Below are positions 1-9,569 of a stretch of 64,000 bases of DNA, in pieces. Both the position numbers and the translations under genes were made by a program. The stretch is from Olleya sp. Bg11-27 (GTDB lineage: Bacteria; Bacteroidota; Bacteroidia; Flavobacteriales; Flavobacteriaceae), in contig NZ_CP025117.1 of NCBI RefSeq assembly GCF_002831645.1, positions 1 through 64,000 of the forward strand, read 5' to 3'. The notes beneath the pieces are model-generated. The model had not been told where the DNA came from, did no database searches, and saw only the letters and a list, made by a program, of their open reading frames with translations. Position 1 is the first letter of the stretch; the number at the start of each line of letters is the position of its first letter.

Positions 1-44
1 TTAATAACTAAATAACCTCTTATAGTTACGTCGTTTTCGGGGTG

Positions 45-74
45 CAAATATACAAGCCTTTTTGGTTCCCACAA
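45..74 (-). promoter_or_regulatory. Leftward promoter, TTG-N19-TATATTTG
   Basis: On the minus strand TTG (74-72) is followed after 19 bases by TATATTTG (52-45), matching the Bacteroidota housekeeping promoter TTG-N17..20-TAnnTTTG. It fires out of the window; bases 1-40 would be the 5' leader of an unseen gene. Confidence 0.6.
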
Positions 75-234
75 CCCTTTTGGTAATCTTTTTTTAATTT
101 AATCTTAACATCTATCTTTAAGCCTTTATGCTTAGTCGTTTATAGCAACATCTTTCTTGATTGTTTTTTCAGGATTGAATTACTTTAAAATTACAAATGT
201 TAGCTCTGTTTTACTTTGTTAACTGAATCACAAA

Positions 235-387
235 GCGTTAGGGATAGAACGGTCTGTTTGAGCTCTTTTTTTTGACATATCTTATATTACTATGACCACT
301 GACTATTTTGGATACTATACTATATAATAGGTCTAACATTTGTAAAAAAAAGCGAGCAGTGATAGCCCGACCCTTTGGGTAACGCCC
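235..387 (-). ncRNA. 3'-UTR structured repeat, copy 1
   Basis: Read on the minus strand, it begins 8 bases after the porin stop codon. The ends GCGTTA/TAACGC are complementary. Conserved blocks (GTTACC..., GGGTC-GGCTATC, and TTCTATCCCTAACGC at the far end) recur at 58588-58677. A U-rich/A-rich stem (GCTC...TTTTTTTT pairing with AAAAAAAAGAGC) closes a loop of roughly 75 bases, much longer than in copy 2. It may act as a terminator or stable 3' end, or be a conserved flavobacterial RNA such as the Flavo-1 motif; I cannot test that here. Confidence 0.5.
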
Positions 388-395
388 TAATTATA

Positions 396-2369
396 TTACA
401 AAAAGAAATTCCACACCAATCCAAAACGTATTGTAAAATCACGGAATGGTTGGTTTGGCGCTGAATAATATGTAGGATCTGAAAAGAGTGCATTAAAATG
501 CTCTGCTTTTAGATATATTCTAGTTTGTCTAATTTTTGCATTAACAAAGAAGTCCAACCTTGGGAACGCCCCTAACTCTTGATCGTTTTGAGTATAGAAC
601 TCCGCTATTAACGGGTCATAGCCATCCATATTATATGCCGAGAAATAATTGAATATTACTCCTGTTTGCAAAAACATTGCTTTTTTAAATATATGGTTTG
701 AGTAGTATAACGTGTTTCGGGTTACTATTTGCGGAACATTTAAGACATTTGAATCGTCTTTTACATTTTGATATAGTATCGTATTATCTAATGCGAAGTT
801 TTTATACCTGATTTCCTTTTGAAGCTTAACTTTTAAATACGTTATAGGACTTGTACTTTGAAAAGCTTTAACACCATCATCTTCGTTTTTTGCAAAATAA
901 ACATAGTCGTTTATTGTATTAAAGTCTAATGTTAGGTTTGCATACTTATTAGATTGCACATTAAACACTAGTTTTTGAGTCTTTATATTATCAAATTGAT
1001 TTCTCCAATTATAATTTTTGTAACTACTTTGAAATAATAGTGTATTGAAATCTGGTGCGACCGAATTATGCTTAATATTTGCAGACAACTTCACATCTTC
1101 GTTTAACTGGTATGACGCTGTCCCTGAAATATAATTTCCATCAAAATCGCCGGACACATTTAAACCCGCTTCCCCTTTTAAGTTAAATCCTTTATATTGT
1201 TTATTGTACTTAGCACCTACAGATACGATATCGCCTTTTAACCTATTAGGAATTGTGGTATTGTTTAAAACCACAATTTTATCGTAACCATAATTATAAT
1301 TATTATGGGTAGCATTAAATTGAAGGTTACCTATTATTGAATTACTATAGTTTAACTGTAATTGGTTGGTAAATTGCTCTAGCTCTGTTCTATCCTTAAT
1401 ATTACTAGTTTGAAAAGAATCTCCAAAATAATCCGTGTTAGCTGCGGTTTGATCGTAGGTATAAATTTTATCTTCCAGCGTCATAATATGTGCTAGTTGA
1501 ATTTTATTTGAACTTACAGAATCCTTTGGTTGTAAAATATCGTAGCTATGGTTTAAATAAAACCGCTTACCTAATAATAGACTTTCGGCATCCTCAAAAT
1601 TAACCTCTAATACTCCTCTATCATTAAAATCAGGATCTCCAGATTCAAAAAAAGCAATATTATCTTCTTTTAACCCTCCATTTTCTTCATTTAAGATGTC
1701 TTGAGAAGTAAAATGTGTATTTAAAACGTAGCGTTTATTTTTGGTCTTATAACTAGACGTAATCCGTAAGTTTCCTGTACTACTCAACGTATTTTGATAA
1801 AACCCTAATGATCGCAACCCTTTATAACCTATCGACAAATTAAATTGCCTTGATGTATTTGTTGTAAAAAAAGCATCTAATTGTTGCCCTTGTGTAAATG
1901 CTGTTTTAAAAAACAGTTCTGTTAGTGGTGTTGGTGCATGATAATAATTAACATCATCTGCATTTAAATAATTAAAATGTTTGGCCTTTGTTCCAAACCC
2001 AGGAAGTTGATTTGTGTTTTCAAAACTATAGGTTAGACTATTATACGTTTGTCCAACATTAGCAAATGGCATAAGTCCAAAATTATCTCGTCTTAAGTAA
2101 TTATATTTATACTCCTTATTAATAGTCAGTGTGGTGTCTACATAAGTTGTGTCTCTGGTAGATGAAATTATCAAATACTCTGAGATTAATGCTTTTTGTT
2201 TTTCGTTTTTATTTGCTTTTGACCGTTTAGACTTGGTACTATCTTGTGATGAAGACAAATTGCTTTCTACCCCTGAATCTGTATTAAAAGATTTTTTAAG
2301 TGAAGGCTTTTGAGCATACGTTATACCTGCAAAAGCGAATAAAAGGAAAGTGAAAATTATTTTTTTCAT
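396..2369 (-). CDS. Putative outer-membrane porin (Porin_10 family)
   Basis: The protein has 657 residues. It has a clear signal peptide (MKKI, hydrophobic core, AYAQ-type cleavage near residue 20), a low-complexity Ser/Lys-rich linker (about 25-60), then a long run of alternating polar and aromatic residues typical of beta-strands. It ends in ...WNFFL, an aromatic outer-membrane-barrel C-terminus. Length and pattern fit the Bacteroidota 'putative porin' family. The expected role is a diffusion channel or barrel in the outer membrane; the substrate is unknown. It is transcribed leftward and diverges from rnhB. A TATTTTTG box at 2430-2423 lies about 50 bases before the start codon. A structured repeat begins 8 bases after the stop. 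It could instead be a non-porin barrel; the barrel assignment itself is fairly safe. Confidence 0.75.
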   Translation of the reverse strand: MKKIIFTFLLFAFAGITYAQKPSLKKSFNTDSGVESNLSSSQDSTKSKRSKANKNEKQKALISEYLIISSTRDTTYVDTTLTINKEYKYNYLRRDNFGLMPFANVGQTYNSLTYSFENTNQLPGFGTKAKHFNYLNADDVNYYHAPTPLTELFFKTAFTQGQQLDAFFTTNTSRQFNLSIGYKGLRSLGFYQNTLSSTGNLRITSSYKTKNKRYVLNTHFTSQDILNEENGGLKEDNIAFFESGDPDFNDRGVLEVNFEDAESLLLGKRFYLNHSYDILQPKDSVSSNKIQLAHIMTLEDKIYTYDQTAANTDYFGDSFQTSNIKDRTELEQFTNQLQLNYSNSIIGNLQFNATHNNYNYGYDKIVVLNNTTIPNRLKGDIVSVGAKYNKQYKGFNLKGEAGLNVSGDFDGNYISGTASYQLNEDVKLSANIKHNSVAPDFNTLLFQSSYKNYNWRNQFDNIKTQKLVFNVQSNKYANLTLDFNTINDYVYFAKNEDDGVKAFQSTSPITYLKVKLQKEIRYKNFALDNTILYQNVKDDSNVLNVPQIVTRNTLYYSNHIFKKAMFLQTGVIFNYFSAYNMDGYDPLIAEFYTQNDQELGAFPRLDFFVNAKIRQTRIYLKAEHFNALFSDPTYYSAPNQPFRDFTIRFGLVWNFFL

Positions 2370-2422
2370 TAAATGGTGACTATTTTATACCTTTAATTTA
2401 AAGCTGAATCATTTATGTTTGC

Positions 2423-2430
2423 CAAAAATA
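2423..2430 (-). promoter_or_regulatory. -7 box for the porin gene
   Basis: The minus-strand sequence TATTTTTG fits TAnnTTTG and sits 53 bases upstream of the ATG at 2369. It lies inside the longer possible rnhB frame, which argues against that longer rnhB start. Confidence 0.5.
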
Positions 2431-2516
2431 GCAAATATCTTTATGGTTTTATGCTTTCTGTTAAGAAAGGCACAAAATTGAATTATAGTATAACGTTAAA
2501 CCTTCATTTTTATTTA

Positions 2517-3116
2517 ATGCTTAAATTAAAATATACCAAACACAAATTAGAATGTGGAACAGATGAAGCAGGTCGCGGTTGCCTTGCTGGTCCTGTAACT
2601 GCCGCTGCAGTGATTTTAAAACCCAACTTTAAAAATGCCATATTAAATGACTCAAAACAAATAAGCGAAAAAAAACGTGATTTATTACGTCCTATTATAG
2701 AAACACAAGCACTTTGCTTTGGTTTTAGTCATATTTATGAAGACACTATTGACGAGATTAATATATTAAATGCTTCAATATTAGCCATGCACAAAGCAAT
2801 TGATGCTATGCCTAAAACACCTGAATTTATCATTGTTGATGGTAATAAGTTTAAACCATATAACGACATTCCGTCTGAAACTATTATTAAAGGAGATGCT
2901 AAATATATGAGCATTGCCGCAGCATCTGTTTTAGCAAAAACATATCGAGACGAATACATGAATATTATCCATGAAGAGTTCCCGATGTACAACTGGAAAC
3001 AAAACAAAGGATATCCTACGAAACAACATAGAGAGGCTATTAGAAAATATGGTGTCACAAAATATCACAGAAAATCCTTTAGACTATTACCCGAACAATT
3101 GAAAATTGAATTGTAA
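2517..3116 (+). CDS. rnhB: Ribonuclease HII
   Basis: This 199-residue enzyme cleaves the RNA strand of RNA-DNA hybrids and starts ribonucleotide excision repair. The active-site signature is visible: DEAGRG (Asp16, Glu17), Asp108 in IIVDGNK, and Asp127 in KGDAKY, followed by the [13 protein letters not shown] helix and the C-terminal HRKSF. I chose the ATG at 2517. An in-frame ATG at 2415 would add 34 residues that are not family-like and would read through the divergent porin promoter. From 2517 the length is normal for RNase HII. The next gene starts 32 bases downstream with its own promoter. Confidence 0.95.
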   Translation: MLKLKYTKHKLECGTDEAGRGCLAGPVTAAAVILKPNFKNAILNDSKQISEKKRDLLRPIIETQALCFGFSHIYEDTIDEINILNASILAMHKAIDAMPKTPEFIIVDGNKFKPYNDIPSETIIKGDAKYMSIAAASVLAKTYRDEYMNIIHEEFPMYNWKQNKGYPTKQHREAIRKYGVTKYHRKSFRLLPEQLKIEL

Positions 3117-3129
3117 CTTATTATCTTTG
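3099..3129 (+). promoter_or_regulatory. Promoter TTG-N20-TATCTTTG
   Basis: TTG at 3099-3101 and TATCTTTG at 3122-3129 overlap the rnhB stop region and end 19 bases before the ATG of the lipoprotein gene. The lipoprotein therefore has its own promoter besides any read-through from rnhB. Confidence 0.6.
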
Positions 3130-3148
3130 CTTAAATATTCTACTTTTT

Positions 3149-5569
3149 ATGAAACATGCTTGGTATAGTCTTCTTTTAATAACACTCCTTTTTTCTTGTG
3201 AATCTTCGACAAAAAAAAACACGATTGAATACTTTATTTATAGTGACGCGGATTTTATATTAACTATAAATAACCTGGAAAACTTTAAAAGCAATACGAG
3301 CAACAATCATTTTATTGAAACTCTATCAAACACGACAGGTTACAATAATATTACTAAGAAACTCGATTTTTTAAATCAAATTAATAGTCAGCAACGTATA
3401 TACATTAATCTATTTAAAGATAAAAAAGACAGTTTGCAGTACAGCTTTGCAACCCAATTAAATGATTCTATTTTTACACTAGACAGTCTTAAAACGAAAA
3501 GAGAAATTGTACAATTAAAAGGACTTTCGGCAGAAAAATTAACAATAGATAATCAAACTATATATGTTTCCACACAAGCCAATATTCTAGTCGGCTCTAA
3601 CAATACTTCTCATCTAGAAGACTTGTTTAGTAGTAACACTGAAAATGTTTCAATAAAAAAAATAATAGCAACACAGGATGAAACGGCTACGTTTTCGTTA
3701 TTTACGAACAATAATAGCTTAAAATCTATTTTCAAAAATGAAGCTCTTACTTTTAAAAATTTTACTGAATATCTAACCTTTGACACCGAGGTTAGTCAAA
3801 ATAACTTGATATTAAGCGGAATTACTAAAGCAAAAGATAGCACTAGCTTAATTAACGTATTTAAAAACACCCTCCCTCAAGACAATCAGTTAGCACAATT
3901 CGCACCTTCTAATAGTGATGGTTTTTTAAGTGTTACTTTTAATGACTATAACGTTTTTAAAAAGAATCTAAGCACCTTTAATAAGGTCGATAATACAGCT
4001 GTAAACAATACTTTATTTGAAAATATTATTGAATTTGGTGAAATTTATAGTGACACCACAAGTGCTGTTGTATTACACTCGATTGACCTCATTGGTACTC
4101 AGGAAGCACTACTAAGCGAACAGGAGAGAATAGAAAACTTCAGAGGCGTAAGCATCTACAATTTCTCTAAACCAACCTTGTTTTTAAATGAATTAAAACC
4201 ATTTATTACACTAAAAAACGCTACTAACTATTGTATTATCAATCAATTTTTAATTTTTGCTTCTAATACTGAAACCTTAGAAAACATTATTGTTAATTTT
4301 CAAAATCAAACAACTTTAAGTGACCGCTCATACTATAAAGAGGTCAAAAAAGGATTAAGCAGTCAATCTTCTATATTACAAGTCCTAAATCCAACAAGTT
4401 TGAGACAATTGGTTAATACCAATTTAAATACTACTTCCGATTTAAATTTTGATAATTACAAATCATCTGCGTTACAATTTATTTACGATACCAACTTTGC
4501 TCATTTTAATGCTATAATTAAACAAAGCAAGACTAAGGTTTATGACAATTCCATTACTGAATTGTTTAATATCAAACTAGACAACGATGTACTTAACAAT
4601 CCGCAGTTTGTAAAAAGTCATCTTACTAAACAACAAAATATCATTGTACAAGATATTACCAACAAGTTATATTTAATTACTAATGACGGTAAAATACTTT
4701 GGAAAAAACAATTAAACGGTCCAGTACTAGGTGAAATTAAGCAAATTGACATGTATAAAAATGGTCGTTTACAATTGGCTTTTGTAACGCCTACACGCCT
4801 TTATGTTTTAGACAGAAATGGGAATGAGGTCAAACCTTTTCCTATGTCGTTTTCTGATAAAATTACACAACCGCTATCCGTTTTTGATTATGATAAAAGA
4901 AAAAATTACCGTCTGTTTGTCACTCAAGGTAAAAATGTATTATTATATGATGGTAGAGGAAAAAAAGTAAAAGGTTTTAATTTTAAAGCAGCAAAAGAAG
5001 CACTAAACACCCAACCACAACACCTTAGAATTAAAAACAAAGATTACCTTATTTTTAAAACCGACACACAATTATACATTTTAGACCGACGTGGAAAAAC
5101 AAGAGTGAGTCCTAAAACAGATTTAACTTTCTCAGATCAACCCGTTTCAAATTATAATTTAGATTTTATAACAACAACAGCCGATGGTAAAATAGCGACA
5201 ATTACTCAAAAAGGGATCGTTTCTACTACTGCTTCTAATCTATCCGAGAATAACACCATCACATCTACGACTAAAACGTTGCTTTCTCAAAGTAATAACC
5301 TTTTAAATATTAAAGACCATACTCTAGAACTAGATTTTGGAAGTTATACTCCTGCAAAATTGTTTTTGATAAATGACAAAATATACATTTCTACCACAGA
5401 TAGACAAACACAAAAGGTTTTACTATATGATAGCAATGCCAAATTGCAAGACAACTTTCCTGTTTATGGTACCTCTGCCATTGATCTAGATAATATTGAC
5501 AACGACTCTAAACTAGAATTTGTGACCAAAGGAGAACGTAATTCCATTCTTGTTTACAAAATAAACTAA
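3149..5569 (+). CDS. Large lipoprotein with C-terminal propeller-like repeats
   Basis: The protein has 806 residues and no specific function I can name. The N-terminus is a lipoprotein signal (LLFSC, Cys17), so it is probably anchored in a membrane facing the periplasm. Residues about 30-480 form a Ser/Asn-rich domain with DUF3352-like character (substrate-free, repetitive alpha/beta). From about residue 485 there are repeated units of the type 'I-x-Asp-x-x-x-x-x-L-Y-x-x-x-x-x-G-K-I-x-W-K' (for example KLYLITNDGKILWKK, RLYVLDRNGNEV, VLLYDGRGKKVKGF, LYILDRRGKTR, KVLLYDSNAKL). These look like blades of a PQQ/WD-type beta-propeller. It is encoded just after rnhB and ends in a strong terminator. 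A scaffold or binding role is plausible; no catalytic residues are visible. Confidence 0.6.
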   Translation: MKHAWYSLLLITLLFSCESSTKKNTIEYFIYSDADFILTINNLENFKSNTSNNHFIETLSNTTGYNNITKKLDFLNQINSQQRIYINLFKDKKDSLQYSFATQLNDSIFTLDSLKTKREIVQLKGLSAEKLTIDNQTIYVSTQANILVGSNNTSHLEDLFSSNTENVSIKKIIATQDETATFSLFTNNNSLKSIFKNEALTFKNFTEYLTFDTEVSQNNLILSGITKAKDSTSLINVFKNTLPQDNQLAQFAPSNSDGFLSVTFNDYNVFKKNLSTFNKVDNTAVNNTLFENIIEFGEIYSDTTSAVVLHSIDLIGTQEALLSEQERIENFRGVSIYNFSKPTLFLNELKPFITLKNATNYCIINQFLIFASNTETLENIIVNFQNQTTLSDRSYYKEVKKGLSSQSSILQVLNPTSLRQLVNTNLNTTSDLNFDNYKSSALQFIYDTNFAHFNAIIKQSKTKVYDNSITELFNIKLDNDVLNNPQFVKSHLTKQQNIIVQDITNKLYLITNDGKILWKKQLNGPVLGEIKQIDMYKNGRLQLAFVTPTRLYVLDRNGNEVKPFPMSFSDKITQPLSVFDYDKRKNYRLFVTQGKNVLLYDGRGKKVKGFNFKAAKEALNTQPQHLRIKNKDYLIFKTDTQLYILDRRGKTRVSPKTDLTFSDQPVSNYNLDFITTTADGKIATITQKGIVSTTASNLSENNTITSTTKTLLSQSNNLLNIKDHTLELDFGSYTPAKLFLINDKIYISTTDRQTQKVLLYDSNAKLQDNFPVYGTSAIDLDNIDNDSKLEFVTKGERNSILVYKIN

Positions 5570-5591
5570 ATATTTAAAAACTATAATTATT

Positions 5592-5621
5592 AAAAACCGA
5601 AGCAAAGTCTTCGGTTTTTTT
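5592..5621 (+). terminator. Rho-independent terminator
   Basis: AAAACCGAAG/CTTCGGTTTT-type hairpin with a CAAAGT-like loop followed by a T-run, 22 bases after the lipoprotein stop codon. Confidence 0.85.
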
Positions 5622-5681
5622 GTGTTTTATTTCTGCTTTATTTAGTAACATTGTAACTCAAAATAAACTCCAATTTTCAAG

Positions 5682-6731
5682 ATGATTACACGTAAACTCG
5701 CTACCATTTCAAAATTTATAATTCATAAGGTTGGCAACAAACATAACGACACCAAAAATGCTTTTTCTGAGAAAGAAGTCCATTTTGACGAAGAGAGTTA
5801 TGAGCTTATGTTACCTTTTTTACTAAGGCCATTTGGAAGCGTTGTACAGAGTTACCGATTTAATCACCACGCCAATGTGGAGCTTAACGAGATTAACTCT
5901 TACAGTAAACAGATCTTTAATGACGATGATGCTTTTGTCGAGATGTCTAAAAACATAGTTAAGCATTTATTTGAACAAAGTAATTCTGCCCAAATAAAAA
6001 CTGGAGATGTTTTGGTTGCCGTTTTTGAAGGTATTGAATACAAAGAAATGGTTACCAATGCTATTGGAATATTTAAAATTGAAAACAAAACAAACTTCTT
6101 TCAAACCTTTTTAGAAGATAGTAGTTATGACGTTTTAGTTCAAAAAGGAATCTCGTCCAAAAAAGTTGATAAAGGGTGTTTGATTTTAAATCAAACGGAC
6201 ATGGAAGGTAATATTATTTTGACTGTGGATAATAACAGTTATGATGCACAATATTGGTTAGATAGATTTCTAAACATTAAATACGCTGATGACATGAATA
6301 ATCACACACATAACTACTTAGATATGTGCAGTGAGTTTTCTTCAGAGATTTTAAAAACAAGTTTTGGAGAACAAGAACGTAATATCTTTTTAGCAAAAAC
6401 AATCGATTACTTTAAGGAGAATGAGATTATAAACGTTGAACGTTTTAAAGAAGAAGTCTTTACTGAAGAGAATCACATACAGTTATTTGAAGATTTTAAA
6501 AAAGAATACGAAGGCGAACAAAATATATTATTAAGAAATCAATTTGATCTTGCTGAAGCCGTAGTTAAGAAGGATAAGAAGAAAATTAAAACTGACATTA
6601 AATTGGATACTAACATCCAAATTAAATTAGACATAGATTCTCCAGATGCTGCGCAAGAATATTTAGAACGCGGTTATGACGAAGAGAAAAAAATGCACTA
6701 TTATAAAGTGTTTTTTAATGCCGAAGCATAA
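5682..6731 (+). CDS. Nucleoid-associated protein (NdpA/YejK family)
   Basis: The protein has 349 residues. It belongs by sequence character to the 37-kDa nucleoid-associated family (PF04245): an N-terminal 'ISKFIIHKVGNK' start, a central FxNxEKxNxF-like strand (IFKIENKTNFFQTF), a YWLDRFL motif near residue 190 and a C-terminal alpha/beta part. It has no signal peptide or membrane segment, so it is cytoplasmic. Family members copurify with the bacterial nucleoid; the exact role is unclear. It is monocistronic, between a terminator and a large inverted repeat, and converges with lipB. Confidence 0.75.
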   Translation: MITRKLATISKFIIHKVGNKHNDTKNAFSEKEVHFDEESYELMLPFLLRPFGSVVQSYRFNHHANVELNEINSYSKQIFNDDDAFVEMSKNIVKHLFEQSNSAQIKTGDVLVAVFEGIEYKEMVTNAIGIFKIENKTNFFQTFLEDSSYDVLVQKGISSKKVDKGCLILNQTDMEGNIILTVDNNSYDAQYWLDRFLNIKYADDMNNHTHNYLDMCSEFSSEILKTSFGEQERNIFLAKTIDYFKENEIINVERFKEEVFTEENHIQLFEDFKKEYEGEQNILLRNQFDLAEAVVKKDKKKIKTDIKLDTNIQIKLDIDSPDAAQEYLERGYDEEKKMHYYKVFFNAEA

Positions 6732-6736
6732 CACTT

Positions 6737-6806
6737 AACAATGATAACTATATACCCTAAGTTTAGTTTTAAGACAAAACCATAATTAGGGTATATAGTA
6801 ATTGTT
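6737..6806. terminator. Long inverted repeat between convergent genes
   Basis: AACAAT (6737-6742) plus ACTATATACCCTAA (6747-6760) pair perfectly with TTAGGGTATATAGT (6786-6799) plus ATTGTT (6801-6806). The 25-base loop has an inner GTTTT/AAAAC stem. The right arm reaches the lipB stop codon. It is probably a two-way transcription end, but it lacks long T-runs. Confidence 0.6.
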
Positions 6807-7506
6807 ATTTCTTAAACTCAGCCTCAAACATTTTACTAAAATGTTTTAATATTTTTGCTTTTACTTCTGCTTCATCGACTTCTTTAACACCCAGTTCTAC
6901 GTTTAAAGAACTTACTGCTTTACCTCTAATTCCACAAGGAATAATATTATCAAAATACCCTAGGTTAGCATTCACGTTAAGTGCAAATCCGTGCATAGTC
7001 ACCCATCGACTTGCTCTAACACCCATAGCACAAATTTTACGAGCAAAAGGTGTTCCAACGTCAAGCCAAACACCAGTTTCGCCTTCGCTTCGTGTCGCTT
7101 TCAAACCGTATTCATCCAAGGTCAAAATAATAACTTCTTCTAAAAAACGTAAATACTTATGTATATCAGTAAAAAAATTATCCAAATCTATAATAGGATA
7201 TCCTACAATTTGACCAGGACCATGATATGTAATATCTCCACCTCTATTTATTTTATAAAATGTAGCACCTTTAGCTTTTAGCTGGTCTTCATTTAACAAC
7301 AAGTTAGACATATCACCGCTTTTCCCTAAAGTATATACATGAGGATGCTCCACAAACAGAAAGAAATTCTTTGTTTCTAAACCCGCCGCTTCTCTTCTAT
7401 TCTTTATTTTAGTGTCTAAAACCCCTTTAAATAGTTGCTCTTGGTAATCCCAAGTTTCTTTAAAGTCTTTTGTCCCTAAATCCTGTAGTTGTATCGTTTT
7501 ATTCAT
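6805..7506 (-). CDS. lipB: Lipoyl(octanoyl) transferase
   Basis: This 233-residue enzyme moves octanoyl groups from acyl-carrier protein to the lipoyl domains of 2-oxoacid dehydrogenases and the glycine cleavage H protein. Family marks are [21 protein letters not shown] (88-99), the catalytic lysine K157 in FARKICAMG, and the catalytic cysteine C191 in [12 protein letters not shown] start it at the ATG at 7506 ([11 protein letters not shown]). A frame start at 7545 would lie upstream of the TATCTTTG promoter box. It is a single-gene unit converging on the nucleoid-associated protein. Confidence 0.93.
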   Translation of the reverse strand: MNKTIQLQDLGTKDFKETWDYQEQLFKGVLDTKIKNRREAAGLETKNFFLFVEHPHVYTLGKSGDMSNLLLNEDQLKAKGATFYKINRGGDITYHGPGQIVGYPIIDLDNFFTDIHKYLRFLEEVIILTLDEYGLKATRSEGETGVWLDVGTPFARKICAMGVRASRWVTMHGFALNVNANLGYFDNIIPCGIRGKAVSSLNVELGVKEVDEAEVKAKILKHFSKMFEAEFKK

Positions 7507-7522
7507 AACAAAATTAATAGTA

Positions 7523-7530
7523 CAAAGATA
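7523..7530 (-). promoter_or_regulatory. -7 box for lipB
   Basis: Minus-strand TATCTTTG ends 16 bases before the ATG at 7506. A second match, TAATTTTG, ends only two bases before the same ATG. The box decides the lipB start codon. Confidence 0.55.
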
Positions 7531-7761
7531 CAATTTATCTTTCAAGATTATTCACTATTACCCGTCTTGAAATTACAAGTAACAGCCAGGTAGTTATTGA
7601 TTGTGAAATACAATCCTTGATTGGCGCAGTACCCAGACAAACACCGCTTTTATGTCATAAAATACCAAAACACAAAAATCACCTTATATATCTATTCAAA
7701 AATTTAATAGTTTGATGGTGTACTTATTTGATGTTATCACTTATTTTTTGTTACAAACGCT

Positions 7762-7769
7762 TATCTTTG
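7762..7769 (+). promoter_or_regulatory. -7 box for lysS
   Basis: TATCTTTG lies 28 bases before the lysS ATG, followed by a T-rich leader (7778-7787). I see no good -33 TTG at the standard distance. Confidence 0.55.
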
Positions 7770-7797
7770 TGCCTTAATTTTTTTTTACAATAAAACT

Positions 7798-9489
7798 ATG
7801 TCACAATTATCTGAGCAAGAGCTCGTACGTAGAGAAAAACTTGCCAAATTACGCGAGTTAGGTATCAACCCTTATCCAGCAGATTTATATCCTGTTTCTG
7901 ACAATTCTAAACAGATTAAACAGGAGTTCAAAGAAGGCAAACAGGTAGTTGTTGCTGGTAGATTGATGGCAATTAACATTCAAGGAAAAGCGTCTTTTGC
8001 ACAATTACAAGATTCTGAAGGACGTATACAGTTATATTTTAACAGAGACGAAATTTGCCCTGGAGAAGATAAAGATCAATATAATGTTGTCTTTAAAAAA
8101 TTATTAGACCTAGGAGATTTTGTTGGTATTGAAGGTGAATTGTTTACAACACAAGTTGGAGAAAAAACAATATTGGTTAAAGGGTTTTCTTTACTAAGTA
8201 AATCTTTAAAACCATTACCAATTCCTAAGCAAAAAGACGGAAAAACATACGATGCGTTTACAGATCCAGAAATGCGTTACAGACAACGTTATGCTGATTT
8301 AGCTGTAAACCCACACGTTAAAGATGTTTTTATAAAACGTACTAAGTTATTTAATGCTATGCGTAGCTTTTTTAATGACTCCGGTTATTTTGAAGTAGAA
8401 ACACCAATATTACAACCAATTCCGGGTGGAGCAGCTGCACGCCCTTTTATTACACACCATAACAGTTTAGACATACCATTATATATGCGTATTGCTAATG
8501 AGTTATACCTAAAACGATTAATTGTTGGTGGTTTTGATGGCGTTTATGAGTTTTCTAAAAACTTCCGTAATGAAGGAATGGACAGAACACACAATCCTGA
8601 ATTTACAGCAATGGAAATTTATGTAGCCTACAAAGACTACAATTGGATGATGGACTTTTGCGAACAACTTCTAGAACATTGTGCTATAGCCGTAAATGGA
8701 ACATCTGAAGCTACTTTTGGAGAGCACAAAATAGACTTTAAAGCGCCTTATGCAAGAGTTACTATGGCAGACTCTATTAAGCACTTTACTGGATTTGATA
8801 TCACAGGTAAAACAGAAGACGAAATCAGAACAGCAGCAAAAGACATGGGTATTAGCGTAGACGCAACCATGGGTAAAGGAAAGCTGATTGATGAAATTTT
8901 TGGTGAAAAATGTGAAGGTAATTACATCCAACCTACATTTATTACGGACTATCCAAAAGAAATGAGTCCATTATGTAAAGAACACCGAGAAAACCCTGAA
9001 TTAACAGAACGTTTTGAACTAATGGTTTGTGGTAAAGAAATAGCAAATGCTTATTCTGAACTTAATGATCCAATAGACCAACGTCAACGTTTTGAGCACC
9101 AATTAAAATTGGCTGCTAAAGGTGATGATGAAGCGACAGAATTTATAGATGAAGACTTTTTACGTGCTTTAGAGTACGGTATGCCTCCAACATCTGGAAT
9201 GGGAATTGGAATGGATAGGTTAATTATGTTTTTAACGAACAATCAATCTATACAAGAAGTATTATTTTTCCCTCAAATGCGACCTGAAAAGAAAGCAGCA
9301 CCAATGAATGAGGAAGAAAAAGCAGTACTTGCTTTATTAAAAACGACTAGCCCAATAGAATTAAACGCACTTAAAGAGCAATCTGGATTAAGTAATAAAA
9401 AATGGGATAAAACTATAAAAGGTTTAACCAAAATAGGCGTTGCCAAAGTAAACAAAACTGATGATGGACTATTTGTAGAAGTTGTTTAA
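7798..9489 (+). CDS. lysS: Lysyl-tRNA synthetase, class II
   Basis: The enzyme has 563 residues and charges tRNA-Lys with lysine. The N-terminal anticodon-binding OB fold (about 50-150) is followed by the class II core: motif 1 around [17 protein letters not shown], motif 2 [15 protein letters not shown], and motif 3 [12 protein letters not shown]. It is longer than the E. coli enzyme (about 505). The extra C-terminal 60 residues (from [12 protein letters not shown]) form a helix-turn-helix-like tail that I associate with Bacteroidota lysyl-tRNA synthetases; its role is unknown to me. A strong terminator follows. Confidence 0.96.
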   Translation: MSQLSEQELVRREKLAKLRELGINPYPADLYPVSDNSKQIKQEFKEGKQVVVAGRLMAINIQGKASFAQLQDSEGRIQLYFNRDEICPGEDKDQYNVVFKKLLDLGDFVGIEGELFTTQVGEKTILVKGFSLLSKSLKPLPIPKQKDGKTYDAFTDPEMRYRQRYADLAVNPHVKDVFIKRTKLFNAMRSFFNDSGYFEVETPILQPIPGGAAARPFITHHNSLDIPLYMRIANELYLKRLIVGGFDGVYEFSKNFRNEGMDRTHNPEFTAMEIYVAYKDYNWMMDFCEQLLEHCAIAVNGTSEATFGEHKIDFKAPYARVTMADSIKHFTGFDITGKTEDEIRTAAKDMGISVDATMGKGKLIDEIFGEKCEGNYIQPTFITDYPKEMSPLCKEHRENPELTERFELMVCGKEIANAYSELNDPIDQRQRFEHQLKLAAKGDDEATEFIDEDFLRALEYGMPPTSGMGIGMDRLIMFLTNNQSIQEVLFFPQMRPEKKAAPMNEEEKAVLALLKTTSPIELNALKEQSGLSNKKWDKTIKGLTKIGVAKVNKTDDGLFVEVV

Positions 9490-9518
9490 CTGATACACGT
9501 AACCAAATTGGTATAATC

Positions 9519-9555
9519 AAAAAAAGGAACTACAGCTATGTAGTTCCTTTTTTTT
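9519..9555. terminator. Bidirectional terminator after lysS
   Basis: A-run, GGAACTACA stem, GCTA-type loop, TGTAGTTCC and T-run. It serves lysS from the left and the small leftward ORF at 9570-9749 from the right. Confidence 0.88.
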
Positions 9556-9569
9556 GTTCTAACGTCTAT

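Larger units (their letters stand above)
1..395. other. Intergenic region at left edge
   Basis: No coding frame is supported here. It holds a leftward promoter (45-74) for a gene outside the window, and a structured repeat (235-387) lying just after the stop codon of the porin gene. Between 75 and 234 I see only AT-rich sequence without a convincing signal. Confidence 0.6.

Noticed and set aside
2415-2516. Longer rnhB start at 2415
   Set aside because: It would add 34 residues unlike RNase HII and read through the porin promoter region.
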